From positions 1 to 64,000 of the forward strand of contig JAAHHJ010000004.1 of NCBI GenBank assembly GCA_010692425.1: a stretch of DNA of 64,000 bases, written 5' to 3'. The notes under the pieces are model-generated. The model saw nothing but the letters and a program-made list of their open reading frames with translations. It was not told where the DNA came from and made no database searches. Shown here in pieces: positions 54,339-64,000 of the stretch. Position numbers and translations under genes: made by a program. Numbering within the stretch: the stretch's first letter is position 1; each line of letters opens with the position of its first letter. The DNA comes from Symploca sp. SIO3C6 (lineage in GTDB: Bacteria > Cyanobacteriota > Cyanobacteriia > Cyanobacteriales > Coleofasciculaceae).

Positions 54339-55934
54339 ATGTCGAGCCAAATTACTAATATTCTTTTAATTGAAGCTAATAAAAATCATGTTTTTCTACT
54401 CAAAGCACTAATGACCCAAGCTCATAAATTGCCTATGAGCATTGAGCATGTAGAAAGACTCTCAGAAGGTATAGCCCTTCTGGCGCAGGGGGAGATTGAT
54501 GTTGTTATTTTAGACCTATCCTTACCTGATTCAGAGGGACTAGACACATTTAAGCAAATTTATGCCCATTTTCCAGAAGTACCGATAATTATTCTGAGTG
54601 AGATAGCGGATGAAGAAATTGCAGCGGTAGCTGTACAATCAGGGGCACAAGACTACCTCGTGAAGGGACAATTCAACGGCGACTTGCTGTTAAAAACTAT
54701 TCGCTACTCGATTGAGCGACATAGTTTGCATTTGAGCCTGAAACAACAGGCGAAGTTTTTGCAAGTAAGAGAGCAACAACTACACAGGCTCATTGCCAAG
54801 AATACTGATGGCATGTTGATTGTCAATGATGAGGGCCTGATTGTCTTTGCCAACCCAGCAGCAGAATCCCTCTTTGGTTGCAAGGCAGGGGAACTACAGG
54901 AAGTACCTCTTGGTTATCCTTTGGTAGTCGGGGAAAGTACAGAAATAGAAATTGTCTATAAATTTAGGGAAACTATCACTGTTGAGATGCGGGTAGCAGA
55001 GGTGGAATGGGATAGTCAGATAGCTTATCTGGCTTCACTCAGAGATATTAGCCTTCGCAAGCAAGTAGAAGTGGCTCTCAAGCAAATGAATCATGTTCTA
55101 GAAACTAGGGTTTCAGAGCGAACTGCTCAACTAGAACAAGCAAATCAAGACCTACAAAAAATGCAAGTTCGGCTTAGCCAAGCTCTTACCCAAGAACAAG
55201 AACTCAGTACTTTCAAATCCCGAATTATTAGTAGAATATCTCATGAGTACCGTACACCATTGACAACAATAGCCCTGTCTGCAGAAATGCTCTCAGAATA
55301 CCGCCATCAATGGGATGATTCCAGACAACTCAAGCATTTTGGGCAAATCCAATCAATGATTCAACGCCTAACAGCTTTAGTTGATGATGCGTTAATGATT
55401 AATCAAGCTGAATCTGGAGAACTAGAGTTAAAACTAGAACCTATTAACTTAGTAGGCTTTTGTCGCGAATTAATAAGTGAGTTGCAAGGTCAAATTAGGA
55501 CTCCACATCAACTGCTCTTTAGCAGTAGAAATGTTAACTCTGAAGCTTCTATAATAGGCAAGTTCGATGCTAAATTACTTCGACAAATTATTTCTAATCT
55601 CCTCTCTAACGCCATCAAATATTCTCCCCAAGGTGGCACAGTGAAATTTAGACTCATCTGCGAAGTAGACACAGCGATTTTTCAGGTACAGGATGAGGGC
55701 ATTGGTATCCCTCCTCAAGACCAAGAAAAATTATTTGAGGCTTTTTATCGAGGCAGTAATATCAACGAAATTGGTGGAACTGGGCTAGGATTAGCAATTA
55801 CTAAAAAATGTGTAGAAGTTCATAATGGTCAAATTGAGGTTGAAAGTGCCCTTGGTGTTGGTACTACTGTTTTGGTTAAATTCCCATTAGAGGGAGAGTT
55901 AGCAGTAGCCAATAATACTAAATCCAGTCTATAA
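54339..55934 (+). CDS. Receiver-PAS-histidine kinase
   Basis: Cytoplasmic protein of 531 residues: receiver (about 5-125; phosphoacceptor Asp in VVILDLSLPDSEG, Lys in DYLVKGQF), PAS (about 145-245), coiled coil (about 245-290), HisKA with IISRISHEYRTPLTTI, and HATPase (about 405-525) with DEGIGIP and [10 protein letters not shown] receiver at the N-terminus of a kinase suggests input from another kinase in a phosphorelay. It is adjacent to a kaiB-like gene on the same strand. No TM segment. Confidence 0.92.
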   Translation: MSSQITNILLIEANKNHVFLLKALMTQAHKLPMSIEHVERLSEGIALLAQGEIDVVILDLSLPDSEGLDTFKQIYAHFPEVPIIILSEIADEEIAAVAVQSGAQDYLVKGQFNGDLLLKTIRYSIERHSLHLSLKQQAKFLQVREQQLHRLIAKNTDGMLIVNDEGLIVFANPAAESLFGCKAGELQEVPLGYPLVVGESTEIEIVYKFRETITVEMRVAEVEWDSQIAYLASLRDISLRKQVEVALKQMNHVLETRVSERTAQLEQANQDLQKMQVRLSQALTQEQELSTFKSRIISRISHEYRTPLTTIALSAEMLSEYRHQWDDSRQLKHFGQIQSMIQRLTALVDDALMINQAESGELELKLEPINLVGFCRELISELQGQIRTPHQLLFSSRNVNSEASIIGKFDAKLLRQIISNLLSNAIKYSPQGGTVKFRLICEVDTAIFQVQDEGIGIPPQDQEKLFEAFYRGSNINEIGGTGLGLAITKKCVEVHNGQIEVESALGVGTTVLVKFPLEGELAVANNTKSSL

Positions 55935-56035
55935 AGTAGCCTTTCCACTTCATAACTTATGTTCTGCACAGGTGTTGCTTAAAGCCAAACTATAAATACA
56001 GCTGCTTGGTTTATTATTGTTTATTAACAATACAA

Positions 56036-56314
56036 TTATAAGATTGCAGTGCTTCGATAATCCTGACAGTTAATTGCTGCTTCAGAGTTAGCAACTGATG
56101 GGTGTACTGTACACTTAAGGCGGTGATCGTTAGTAAAAAACTGGCAGCGAGTACAGGGGATTTGATGCATACGTTTGGCAATAGCCACACTTACTTTAAT
56201 TGAAGACCAGATAGTCCACAAGCAGAGAATGATTAATCCCCAAGCCAGACAAAAGCATATTGGTACCCAATAGGGCTTGAGAGCTTGAACTAGTAGATAG
56301 AGAAGTTGAAGCAC
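56036..56314 (-). CDS. Small Cys-rich two-TM cyanobacterial protein
   Basis: Protein of 92 residues with an N-terminal hydrophobic hairpin (about 3-38) and a soluble tail containing IPCTRCQFFTNDHRLKCTVHP and NCQDY. The CxxC...C...H pattern suggests metal or Fe-S binding or a disulfide. It is a conserved-looking cyanobacterial family without a name known to me. The start is GTG. Confidence 0.7.
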   Translation of the reverse strand: MLQLLYLLVQALKPYWVPICFCLAWGLIILCLWTIWSSIKVSVAIAKRMHQIPCTRCQFFTNDHRLKCTVHPSVANSEAAINCQDYRSTAIL

Positions 56315-56437
56315 AAGGGGTCTTTTGATAGGAGGATTGAGACAATAGGAATACTCCCACGGTTGTAAACACGCGGGTTTTCACTTTCCTATAGATAAAT
56401 CTAATAGAACTTATGAGTCTTGGCAATCCTAATGTTA

Positions 56438-57007
56438 CTAAAATGGGATATCGTCCAAGTCCTGTTCGTTTTCTGGGTTAGCTGAAGTTGAGGTCTCAAC
56501 TAGATTTGAATTAGATTCAAAACTGGACTCGCTAGTGGTAGATAGATAATCTCTCTCTTGATTACCGAAATCAGGAGTAGATGTCGATGGCACATTTGAC
56601 CTCAAAGGCACAACATTATTGGATTTAGCAGTAGATGCGGGCAGGTCTGAATTAAAGACAGTAGCAGTGTTGGAGGCGGAGGCTTGTGGCTCAAAATTGC
56701 TATCAAATGCTAGTTTGTGAATACGGTAGGCGTTAAGTTCCGCACGTTTTTCCCTAAATCCTTCAGGTCGATCAATAAGATTCATTCTCAAACGACCTTC
56801 AATAACTACCTGATCCCCTGCTGAATATTTTTCCTTAATTTCATTAGCAAAATTACCCCAACCAACTACTTTTAAGGTTGTTGGTGGGTCTTCTGAACGC
56901 GGACTCTCAAACTGAACTAACATCTGAGCAACGGCAGTTTGACTATCAGAGGTGTAACGAAGTTCAGGATCCTGAATAATTTGTGCCATTAGTATACAGC
57001 TATTCAT
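56438..57007 (-). CDS. Single-stranded DNA-binding protein, Ycf41 type
   Basis: Protein of 189 residues. An OB-fold (about 1-110) starts MNSCILMAQIIQDPELRYTSD and has VVIEGRLRMNLIDRPEGFREKRAELN. A disordered Ser/Asn-rich linker then leads to the acidic tip DLDDIPF used by SSB proteins to bind partners. It matches the Ycf41/Slr1034 type of cyanobacterial SSB, found with thylakoid fractions, not the main replicative SSB. In-frame ATG at residue 7 is an alternative start. Confidence 0.88.
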   Translation of the reverse strand: MNSCILMAQIIQDPELRYTSDSQTAVAQMLVQFESPRSEDPPTTLKVVGWGNFANEIKEKYSAGDQVVIEGRLRMNLIDRPEGFREKRAELNAYRIHKLAFDSNFEPQASASNTATVFNSDLPASTAKSNNVVPLRSNVPSTSTPDFGNQERDYLSTTSESSFESNSNLVETSTSANPENEQDLDDIPF

Positions 57008-57283
57008 ATAAAATTCGGCTCAATACCTTGATCAGTGTTCCTCTAGGTCGATGAGGTTATAACAAGATACCAGCCGCCTCCATAAGGTTTGAGTTTTGAT
57101 AGAAAACAGTCTAATGATATAGTTTAGACCTCTCCACCGGCTTCCTCCTTATTTAAGGGAGAGGGGAGGGGGATCAGGTTCAGACTTGTTAGCGAAGCGG
57201 GGTGAAGCCCGGCTCCTTGCAGGATAAGCTGAAGCTTTAGTGTACCTGATTTAGAACAAGTGTACCAGAAAATCAATCCAATT

Positions 57284-57311
57284 AGCGCCTCCTGTAGCTA
57301 CAGAAGGCGCT
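57284..57311. terminator. Perfect two-part hairpin after the Mpg-type gene
   Basis: AGCGCCT-C-CTGTAG pairs with CTACAG-A-AGGCGCT with no loop beyond the turn. It lies 66 nt downstream of the stop on the minus strand. There is no T run, so it may be a processing or boundary structure. Confidence 0.45.
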
Positions 57312-57376
57312 AGCGAAAAAGCAACTTGCAGCTGCAACCTCTCTTTTTTTGAGGCTCCTAAGACTTTAGTTATCTC

Positions 57377-59920
57377 CTAAGATAGGAGTACTTCAGCTTT
57401 AGTAACTTCTATACCCTGTTCTTGTTCGACAAACTCTTGGACGTAGGTACGATACTTCCTGAGGCTCTCATCTACCCAATCTCGATCATCACTGTTAGCA
57501 AAGATATGCACCAGGGGCTCTCCTGCATCCGGTAAAATCAATACCCAGTTATCAGTTTGGGAATCAATGATCTTCACCCCATCCACTAACTCCAGCTTCT
57601 CACTAGCATGAGTTTCCACAAAATGGCGCATTAATCCTCCCTTGACGGTCCAAGGACAACGAATTGTACAGCTCTTGTGGCAAACGCGGGGTAATTCTGA
57701 GCGAATTTGACCAAGTGAATGCTCTTGTATCGTCAGCATCTCGATCAACTTGGCAATACAGAACATAGCATCAAATCCGGGATGCAATTGCGGGAAAATA
57801 AAGCCCATGTCCCAACTACCTCCCAAGACGACATTGGGATTAGTCTGGGATGCTTCCATCAGAGCGGTTGGATTAGCTTTGGTACGGATTACTTTACCAT
57901 CATGGCGTCGAGCAATTTGTTCAACTGCTGAGGAAGTTTGTACTGGTACGACAACTGTGCCTCTGGGATTAGCTGTCAGCATCAGGTTCACCATCAGCGC
58001 TGTCAACATTTCACCTCGAACTGCCATTCCTGATTCATCCATCAAAATCAGCTGTTCCCCATTAGCTGAAACTTGCACGCCAAAATTAGCTTTTAGTGCC
58101 TCTACCACTTGACCAAGCTGAGTTAGCAATGCCTCTTTCTCATCTGCTGAGATTGACATTTGCTTCAAACTGGCATTTAGAACTACAGCATCACAACCAA
58201 ACTCCGCCAATAGTTCTGGTAATACGGCACCGGAAACAGAATAGGCATAGTCAATTACTACTTTTGAGCTGCTGGTGCGAATCGCTTCGAGATTGAGATG
58301 TTTGGCAAACCCAGTTCTGTAGATATCATTTACCTGAGAGGGATAACCAACATTACCTATTTCATGAATTTGCGATCGCCGCAAGTCTTCTTTGGAGTAA
58401 GCCCCTTCAATTTTCTTTTCTTTGGCCTTGGTAATATTAATTCCGTGCTTATCAAAAATCTCGATCAGAATCGAATCAGGTCGATCAGGATGCACTCGCA
58501 CATGAATCCCACCAACAACCCCTAGGGTAGTTGCTGCCATACGGGCAATGGGAATTGCTGTTGCTTCCAAATTCTGAACGTGGACACCTACCGACATTAA
58601 ACCAGCAATTAAAGACCTCGAAACCATCCGAGAGATGCTACGCTGGTCTCGGGAGACTGCTACTTGTGTACCCGGTTTTAAAGTAGAACCGTAAGCTGCT
58701 CCTAGCTTGACGGCAAACTCTGGGGTGATATCAATATTTGCTAAACCTTGGACACCACGCTGACCAAAAATATTGCGTTGGGCAATGTTTCCCCAAATTA
58801 AATTCATATTCAAAGTTGCACCCGATTCAATTTTTTTGCTCGGCCAGACCCGCACACTGGTGCTAATTTGAGCTTCTTCGCCCACAGTGGAAAGGGCACC
58901 AACAACGGCACCTTCTAAAACATGAGCACGGCGATCTACCCTGCTACCTCTGGAAATTACACAGGCCCGTAGATGGGTTTCTTCACCAATAATTGCCCCA
59001 TTCCAGATAATTGGTCGCTTGAGGTTAGCGTAAGAACCGATAGTCACATTGTCGCCAATTACTGTACCAGCTTCGATGTGAACTCGTGGTCCAATGCGGC
59101 AGTTTTTACCAATTAATACTGGGGTTTCAATTTTGGCGGTGGGATCGATAAAGGTGTTTTTTCCCTTCCACAGTCCTGGTTTTTCTTCTTGATAAGCAAA
59201 GTCAAGCTTGACTTGGTGTTGCAAGCCGTCGTACTGAGCTTCCCTGTAGGAATCAAGATGACCCACATCACACCAGTAACCGTCAGCTACATAGCCGTAC
59301 ATGGGTTCATTTTTGGCTAGTAGCTGGGGAAAGAGGTCTTTGGAAAAATCACATTCCTCGTTAGCGGGAAGGTATTCTAATACAGATGGTTCTAGAATAT
59401 AAGTCCCGGTATTTACCGTATCAGAGAAAATTTCCGAGGTGGAGGGCTTTTCTAAGAATCTACAGATACGCATCTCTTCATCTGTGATCACCACCCCAAA
59501 TTCTACGGGGTTGGGAACTCGCTTCAGAATTAGGGTTGCCTTTGATTGCTTGCTCTTATGAAAGGCGATCGCAGCACTCAAATCGAAGTCTGTGATACTA
59601 TCACCGCTGATTACCACAAAGGTGTCATCTAACAACTCGGAAATGTTTTTGACGCAACCGGCAGTACCAAGAGGCTGGTCTTCCTCCACGGCGTAAGTCA
59701 TTTGTACTCCAAAGTCACTGCCATCTTGGAAGTAGTCTCGCATCACATCAGGGAGATAATATAGGGTGGCAATGATCTCTGTGATGTTATGCCTTTTGAG
59801 TAAGTTGATAATGTGTTCAGCGATGGGTCGATTTAATATCGGTACCATCGGCTTGGGGAGATCGCACGTCAGCGGCCTCAGACGCGTTCCCGAACCGCCA
59901 GCCATCAGCACTGCTCGCAT
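57377..59920 (-). CDS. Nucleotidyltransferase/phosphomannomutase fusion
   Basis: Protein of 847 residues. The N-terminal NTP-transferase (about 1-235) has [16 protein letters not shown] and a [11 protein letters not shown] metal motif. A left-handed beta-helix follows (about 250-370, hexapeptide repeats). A C-terminal phosphohexomutase domain covers about 380-840. It would make GDP-mannose or a similar sugar nucleotide. In the mutase domain the phospho-Ser loop TASHNP is replaced: about residues 467-482 read [14 protein letters not shown]. That domain is probably inactive as a mutase. GAGGAG gives a strong ribosome site. Confidence 0.92.
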   Translation of the reverse strand: MRAVLMAGGSGTRLRPLTCDLPKPMVPILNRPIAEHIINLLKRHNITEIIATLYYLPDVMRDYFQDGSDFGVQMTYAVEEDQPLGTAGCVKNISELLDDTFVVISGDSITDFDLSAAIAFHKSKQSKATLILKRVPNPVEFGVVITDEEMRICRFLEKPSTSEIFSDTVNTGTYILEPSVLEYLPANEECDFSKDLFPQLLAKNEPMYGYVADGYWCDVGHLDSYREAQYDGLQHQVKLDFAYQEEKPGLWKGKNTFIDPTAKIETPVLIGKNCRIGPRVHIEAGTVIGDNVTIGSYANLKRPIIWNGAIIGEETHLRACVISRGSRVDRRAHVLEGAVVGALSTVGEEAQISTSVRVWPSKKIESGATLNMNLIWGNIAQRNIFGQRGVQGLANIDITPEFAVKLGAAYGSTLKPGTQVAVSRDQRSISRMVSRSLIAGLMSVGVHVQNLEATAIPIARMAATTLGVVGGIHVRVHPDRPDSILIEIFDKHGINITKAKEKKIEGAYSKEDLRRSQIHEIGNVGYPSQVNDIYRTGFAKHLNLEAIRTSSSKVVIDYAYSVSGAVLPELLAEFGCDAVVLNASLKQMSISADEKEALLTQLGQVVEALKANFGVQVSANGEQLILMDESGMAVRGEMLTALMVNLMLTANPRGTVVVPVQTSSAVEQIARRHDGKVIRTKANPTALMEASQTNPNVVLGGSWDMGFIFPQLHPGFDAMFCIAKLIEMLTIQEHSLGQIRSELPRVCHKSCTIRCPWTVKGGLMRHFVETHASEKLELVDGVKIIDSQTDNWVLILPDAGEPLVHIFANSDDRDWVDESLRKYRTYVQEFVEQEQGIEVTKAEVLLS

Positions 59921-60465
59921 AACTTCTCCTCTTCCTCTTTACTTGCTTTACGGTATTGTCTTTTAATTGACTTGTGTTTTGTCTGTTTTCTTGGCTGTTA
60001 TGCTTTCTGTAATGATAATGAGATTTAATTCATCCTACAAAAAATAAGTGCGACTTAATCTCGATATAGCTATTTTTTCCATGAACAGGTGAAGGGTCGT
60101 TTTGAGTCAGTCAATAAGTTCTTTGCTCTGCAGCGCCTATTGATTTGAAGACGTAAAACTATTTCCCCAACAAGTTTGTAACCGCAAGTAGAGACCAGAC
60201 TTAGACTGATCTGGTAGGTTGGGGCTGGGGATGACGTCATAACTAAGCAATGGATAGACTAGAGCAGAACTAATGTCAATAGTACTTTGACCTGTATCTG
60301 GAATCAACGCCGTGGGTTATCGGCAATTTTACAATGCCGGGTTTTACTACTATAAAAGACAGATAGCGCTTACAGCTAAACAACGGTTGTGAGTTTAGCT
60401 AAAATTGACTGTTAACATGGCTTTGATAAGGCAAACCTATATCCTTTGTAATGGGGGGTCTTTAA
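59921..60465. other. Intergenic region, no gene seen
   Basis: Divergent gap between the Mpg-type gene and the small protein gene. A TGACGTCA palindrome lies near 60231. Nothing else recognisable. Confidence 0.3.
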
Positions 60466-60657
60466 ATGTTACAATTATTCTTCTGGCTTTTGTTAGGGGC
60501 CTATGGATATGGTGTCTGGAGATTCTGGAAGGGTTTTGGGCGGACTAATTTCAGTAGGAAATTACCTATCCGAATTTATTTGTCAGCTCTGTGGCCAGTT
60601 TTAATTATTACCAACAAATCCTATCGCCAAAACTTCACTAAAGCTCTTAAGGGTTGA
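60466..60657 (+). CDS. Small conserved membrane protein
   Basis: Protein of 63 residues: one TM helix (about 2-20), then FWKGFGRTNFSRKLPIRIYLSALWPVLIITNKSYRQNF with a second semi-hydrophobic segment. Widespread small cyanobacterial type, unnamed to my knowledge. A GGGG-type ribosome site precedes it. It is 36 nt upstream of cobK and probably co-transcribed. Confidence 0.7.
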   Translation: MLQLFFWLLLGAYGYGVWRFWKGFGRTNFSRKLPIRIYLSALWPVLIITNKSYRQNFTKALKG

Positions 60658-60693
60658 AATTATTGAAGCAAGTCTGTTGATGTTTGCAGGTTC

Positions 60694-61479
60694 TTGTTAG
60701 AAAGTGGTGAACGTATTTGGTTGATTGGCGGCACTTCTGAGAGTGTTTTACTAGCTCGTGCGCTCATTTCTAATGGTTTGCCCTGTAGCGTCAGTGTAAC
60801 TACAGCCTCAGCAAAAGCTCTTTATCCTCAAACCTCAAGCTTGCGGGTGAGAGTGGGTTGTTTAGATGAGAAAGGGTTAGAGCAATTTTTGCAGGAAGAG
60901 TTAATTAGTGCAGTGCTAGATGCCTCCCATCCCCACGCTTTAGAAATTTCTAGGATGGCGATTGCTGTAGCATCGAGTCAGCAAATTCCTTACCTACGCT
61001 TTGAACGTCCAGCTGTTGATAGATCCCTTGTAGAAGGGGAACAAGCTATTCACCTCGATAATTTTGAGACTCTGTTAGCTGGCAATTATCTATACAAAAG
61101 GCGTGTACTACTCACTGTTGGTTACAAAGCTTTGCCATTGTTTAGCCACTGGCAACAGCGCTCAAGCTTATTTGCCCGGATTCTACCCTCTCTCAAATCT
61201 TTAGAAGTAGCTACAGCTGCTGGATTTAGTTCCAATCAACTAATTGCCTTACGCCCACCCATAACTGCTGAGTTGGAAAGAGCTCTATGGCATCAATGGA
61301 ATATCTCGATGGTAGTGACCAAAGCTTCTGGCGTCGCTGGAGGAGAGGATGTTAAGCGAGTGGTTGCTGCCGAGTTGGGTATCCCTTTAATAGTAATTGC
61401 TCGTCCAGTTATTGACTATCCTCAAAAAACCAGTGACTTATCAGTTGCTTTGGAATTTTGTCAGAGTCATTTAAAGTAG
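60694..61479 (+). CDS. cobK: Precorrin-6A reductase
   Basis: CobK/CbiJ of 261 residues reduces (cobalt-)precorrin-6A with NADPH in the corrin ring pathway. RIWLIGGTSESVLLARAL binds the cofactor; VLDASHPHA and VTKASGVAGGEDVKRVVAAELGIPLIVIARP are family motifs. The start is TTG, with no in-frame ATG nearby. Other cobalamin genes are not in the window. Confidence 0.92.
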   Translation: MLESGERIWLIGGTSESVLLARALISNGLPCSVSVTTASAKALYPQTSSLRVRVGCLDEKGLEQFLQEELISAVLDASHPHALEISRMAIAVASSQQIPYLRFERPAVDRSLVEGEQAIHLDNFETLLAGNYLYKRRVLLTVGYKALPLFSHWQQRSSLFARILPSLKSLEVATAAGFSSNQLIALRPPITAELERALWHQWNISMVVTKASGVAGGEDVKRVVAAELGIPLIVIARPVIDYPQKTSDLSVALEFCQSHLK

Positions 61480-61578
61480 TCGTACAACATTAAAGTTAAC
61501 TGTGAGGACGAGGAAAAATACTTTACAAATCAAATAGACTAGCTATAACTATGTAAATGAGGAGTCTCCCATAAGCTG

Positions 61579-62628
61579 ATGTCAGAACCAGTAGCTAGAA
61601 ACTCAAATTTATTCAACCGGATTCCTGGGCGAGTCTATCTATTAATATCAGTAATTATTTTCGCTGCTGCTAATTCAGTAACGCGTAGATTAACGCAATT
61701 GGGGGCGCAGAACTTAGTTGACGGCAGAAATCCAATTTCATTTTGTAATGTTTTATTTGTGGGCAATCTGTGTGCCTTAATAGCTCTGCTTTTAATCTAC
61801 GGTAAACAGTTAAATTGGCAATCTATAAAGCAACTCTCGATTAAAGATTGGATTGGTTTGTTTTGGGTATCAATCCTCTCAGGGGCTCTAACTCCAGCTT
61901 TACTTTTAATAGCTTTGGAGTTGACAATGGTTAATAATGTGATTTTGATTGGACGTATTGAAACTCCCTTAATTCTGGCTTTATCTTTCTTTTTACTGCG
62001 GGAGAAAATAAACCGTTGGGTTATTGCTGGCGCGCTTATTTCACTTATTGGCGTTGTTCTCACGGTATTACTTCAAAAACCAGGGGAAGAAATGGTACAA
62101 ATGGGAAGTTTTGCACTGGGAAGAGGTGAGGTAATGGCGGCAGTAGGGTATATTTGTTCTGCTGTTGGCAGCATTATTAGTAAAGTAACCCTACGTGATA
62201 TTCCTTTAGGCATCTTTAGTATTGTTAGGACTGTTATTGCCACTATTGTTTTCTTCGTCGTAGTACTTACGTTATTTAGTCCTGTTCATTTTATTGATGT
62301 TTTCTCACTTTTCCTGTGGCAGTGGATGTTAGTCTATGGCGGAGTAATTATCGTGGGAGGTCAATTAGCTTTATTTGCTGGCTTAAAGAGGTCTAGTGCT
62401 TCAGAGGTCTCTTTATCTAACTCTTTTAGTCCGATTGCTGGAATTTTATTAGCTTATCTTCTCTTGGGTGAAGCTCCGACTACAGCTCAATATATTGGTG
62501 GTAGTGTGATTATGATTGGTATCGTTTTGAATCAGATTGGTATTTCTCGTCAGAGTGCTGAAGCTGCGAGATTACAAGAGCGCCAGGCTAAGGAAATGGA
62601 TGTGGAGATGGGGTTTAAGGGGATCTAA
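61579..62628 (+). CDS. EamA/DMT family transporter
   Basis: Protein of 349 residues with ten TM helices in two EamA repeats (about 20-165 and 185-325). LTPALLLIALELTMVNNVILIGRIETPLIL and LKRSSASEVSLSNSFSPIAGILLAYLLLGE are the repeat-end signatures. It is a drug/metabolite transporter with unknown substrate. A heptamer array starts 8 nt after the stop. Confidence 0.9.
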   Translation: MSEPVARNSNLFNRIPGRVYLLISVIIFAAANSVTRRLTQLGAQNLVDGRNPISFCNVLFVGNLCALIALLLIYGKQLNWQSIKQLSIKDWIGLFWVSILSGALTPALLLIALELTMVNNVILIGRIETPLILALSFFLLREKINRWVIAGALISLIGVVLTVLLQKPGEEMVQMGSFALGRGEVMAAVGYICSAVGSIISKVTLRDIPLGIFSIVRTVIATIVFFVVVLTLFSPVHFIDVFSLFLWQWMLVYGGVIIVGGQLALFAGLKRSSASEVSLSNSFSPIAGILLAYLLLGEAPTTAQYIGGSVIMIGIVLNQIGISRQSAEAARLQERQAKEMDVEMGFKGI

Positions 62629-62635
62629 TTTTTTT

Positions 62636-62659
62636 AAGTAATAAGTAATAAGTAATAAG
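62636..62659. repeat. Heptanucleotide tandem array (AAGTAAT on plus)
   Basis: Three and a half AAGTAAT units, beginning 8 nt after the stop codon of the EamA transporter gene. Confidence 0.88.
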
Positions 62660-62773
62660 GTTTATTGTTACTGCTTGTTTGTTATTTTTGGGATTGCTTA
62701 AAAGAAAAAAAGTTTTAAGTTATTATTTTTTTGTTTGAGGCAATTCACTCTGTTTTACTGGGGGCTAGTCATA

Positions 62774-63379
62774 ATGATTGATGAAGGTTATGTTAAGTAT
62801 CGCTGTAACTGGATTAAGGCTGAATCAGTTAGTTTTAATGAAATTAAAGAGCTTAATCAATGGAGGGATGAATTATATCAATTAGGTTTAATTGGTGAAT
62901 ATGAAAATGGTATTGGTTTTGGCAATATTAGTATTCGCTACTATTTACCAGGGCAGTTTATTGTCTCTGGTACCCATACTGGTAGTCTCCCTATTTTGAA
63001 TGAACAACACTATACAAGGGTTACTAGTTTTGATATCGGCAGAAATTGCTTGACGTGTGAAGGGCCAATTCAAGCTTCTTCTGAATCTTTAACTCATGCG
63101 GTTTTATATGAGGCGGATGCTACTGTTAATGCTATTATTCATGTGCATCACTTCAAACTCTGGCAGAAATTGATGTACAAAGTGCCGACTTCTGCTCAAG
63201 ATGTTCCTTATGGAACACCGGAAATGGCAAAGGAAATTATTAGATTATTTGAGGAAGAGAATCTAAATGAGAAAAAGATTATGGTGATGGCTGGGCATGA
63301 AGAGGGGATTATCTCATTTGGGAGTAATTTAGAGGTAGCGGGAAAGATAATTTTAGGTTGCTATCATGATTTGGTATAA
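62774..63379 (+). CDS. Class II aldolase/adducin family protein
   Basis: Protein of 201 residues. The fold signature is clear: GIGFGNISIRYYLPGQFIVSGTHTG, then SLTHAVLYEADATVNAIIHVHHFKLWQ with the zinc-binding HxH, and VMAGHEEGIISFGSNLEVAG with a third His. Members act on sugar phosphates or in methionine salvage; this one is shorter and its substrate is unknown. The ATG at 62774 (MIDEGYVKY) is preferred over an in-frame start at 62735. Confidence 0.82.
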   Translation: MIDEGYVKYRCNWIKAESVSFNEIKELNQWRDELYQLGLIGEYENGIGFGNISIRYYLPGQFIVSGTHTGSLPILNEQHYTRVTSFDIGRNCLTCEGPIQASSESLTHAVLYEADATVNAIIHVHHFKLWQKLMYKVPTSAQDVPYGTPEMAKEIIRLFEEENLNEKKIMVMAGHEEGIISFGSNLEVAGKIILGCYHDLV

Positions 63380-63446
63380 GATGCTGATTATTTGGCAAGG
63401 TGAGTATTGTCTATCCTACTTGTTTTGAGAATAAATATACACAGGA

Positions 63447-64000
63447 TTAGAGGAAATTTACTGCTACGACTAAGTCATTATAATCAGCGTCACCACCGCC
63501 TTCAAGATCCTCAAAACCAAAGAGATTATCTCCCAATAAACGGACATGATCAAAACCGTCGGAGTTAGCCTCCATATAAGCAAAATAGGCAAGAGGCCCC
63601 TGCCCAGACTGATTATTAGGATTAGTAATCAAAAACTCTTTCGGTGTAGCATCAGCAATTAGGAATGGTGCTAATAGAGCTTTACCTGGTAAACCTGATG
63701 CTAAGTCCACTCGATTACTCACAGCTGCTTGGGCGTAGCCAGAATCACCGGGATTGAGACTACCAATACTACCATTGGGGTTATCAACTACATAAAAGCC
63801 AAAGGAATTATCAAAAGCAGCATCACTATTGATTACAAATTCTGCTTCTACTATGCCCGTAATTTGGTCTCGTAAATCAATAAGCTCAGCTTGTTGTCCA
63901 CCTTGAAGTTGTGTACCTAATGGGGGAGAATTATCGGTAATCTCAACAGTTAGCACTAGATCATTGAAGTCTACTTCACCCTCAGCAAAGGAGTCTTCCC
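63447..64000 (-). CDS. DUF4114 domain protein, C-terminal part (partial)
   Basis: The frame runs off the right edge; only the last 184 or so residues are visible. Two copies of the DUF4114 end motif are seen: VDFNDLVLTVEI near the edge and DADYNDLVVAVNF at the C-terminus, with GFYVVDNPNGSIGSLNPGD and NLFGFEDLEGGGD between. DUF4114 occurs in secreted or cell-surface cyanobacterial proteins, often with calcium-binding repeats. The rest of the protein lies outside the window. An internal GTG (63956) is not its start. Confidence 0.8.
   Translation of the reverse strand, partial: EDSFAEGEVDFNDLVLTVEITDNSPPLGTQLQGGQQAELIDLRDQITGIVEAEFVINSDAAFDNSFGFYVVDNPNGSIGSLNPGDSGYAQAAVSNRVDLASGLPGKALLAPFLIADATPKEFLITNPNNQSGQGPLAYFAYMEANSDGFDHVRLLGDNLFGFEDLEGGGDADYNDLVVAVNFL

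Overview
The window is chromosomal DNA from a cyanobacterium. The evidence is a PII protein of cyanobacterial type, photosystem II assembly factors (Psb34 and a Psb35-like protein), a helical carotenoid protein, Tab2, NarM, NtcB with an NtcA box, a KaiB-family protein, cyanobacteria-only small families (DUF2949 and others), HIP1 octamers (GCGATCGC) and heptanucleotide tandem repeats. No rRNA, tRNA, CRISPR array or prophage is visible. The gene density is moderate, with many AT-rich intergenic stretches, as in large-genome filamentous cyanobacteria. The genus cannot be told from this window.

Layout. 0-13 kb: a Cache/multi-PAS histidine kinase, glnB behind a long leader, psb35-psb34, DUF389, a DM13 protein, a TnpB fossil, a helical carotenoid protein with a small membrane protein, an outer-membrane barrel-like protein and a solo amino-acid-type substrate-binding lipoprotein. 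13-21.9 kb: a phytanoyl-CoA-dioxygenase-like protein preceded by two perfect hairpins, a methyltransferase, a dynamin-like/DUF697 GTPase, an ABC exporter and an RTX protein with odd Tyr-Pro inserts. 22-28 kb: a compact minus-strand operon of a TPR-CHAT protease, a 121-residue protein and a membrane-anchored coiled-coil protein, behind an SDR gene. This is the best candidate for an undescribed effector system. 28-34 kb: a repeat-rich hotspot with two MITE-like families (two close copies each) interleaved with rhodanese-like, DoxX, HEAT, fused oligopeptide ABC ATPase and XRE genes. 34-42.6 kb: a nitrogen/molybdenum region with a UrtA-like receptor divergent from a histidine kinase, mobA, narM, a trypsin-like protein, ureG and an NblR-like regulator. 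43-51.7 kb: DUF2949, an aminotransferase, Tab2, PmbA, a ClC-CBS-USP channel protein and ntcB. 52-64 kb: two histidine kinases, a solo kaiB-like gene, a Ycf41-type SSB, a nucleotidyltransferase/phosphomannomutase fusion, cobK, an EamA transporter, a class II aldolase-like protein and the end of a DUF4114 protein that runs off the window.

Themes. Several genes concern nitrogen status: glnB, the UrtA-like receptor/kinase pair, mobA, narM, ureG and ntcB with a textbook NtcA-type promoter. Photosystem upkeep (psb34, psb35, HCP, Tab2) forms a second theme. Genome dynamics form a third: eight AAGTAAT heptamer arrays and two further heptamer families often abut gene 3' ends and even supply stop codons, and a G-rich minisatellite has entered two open reading frames as in-frame linkers.
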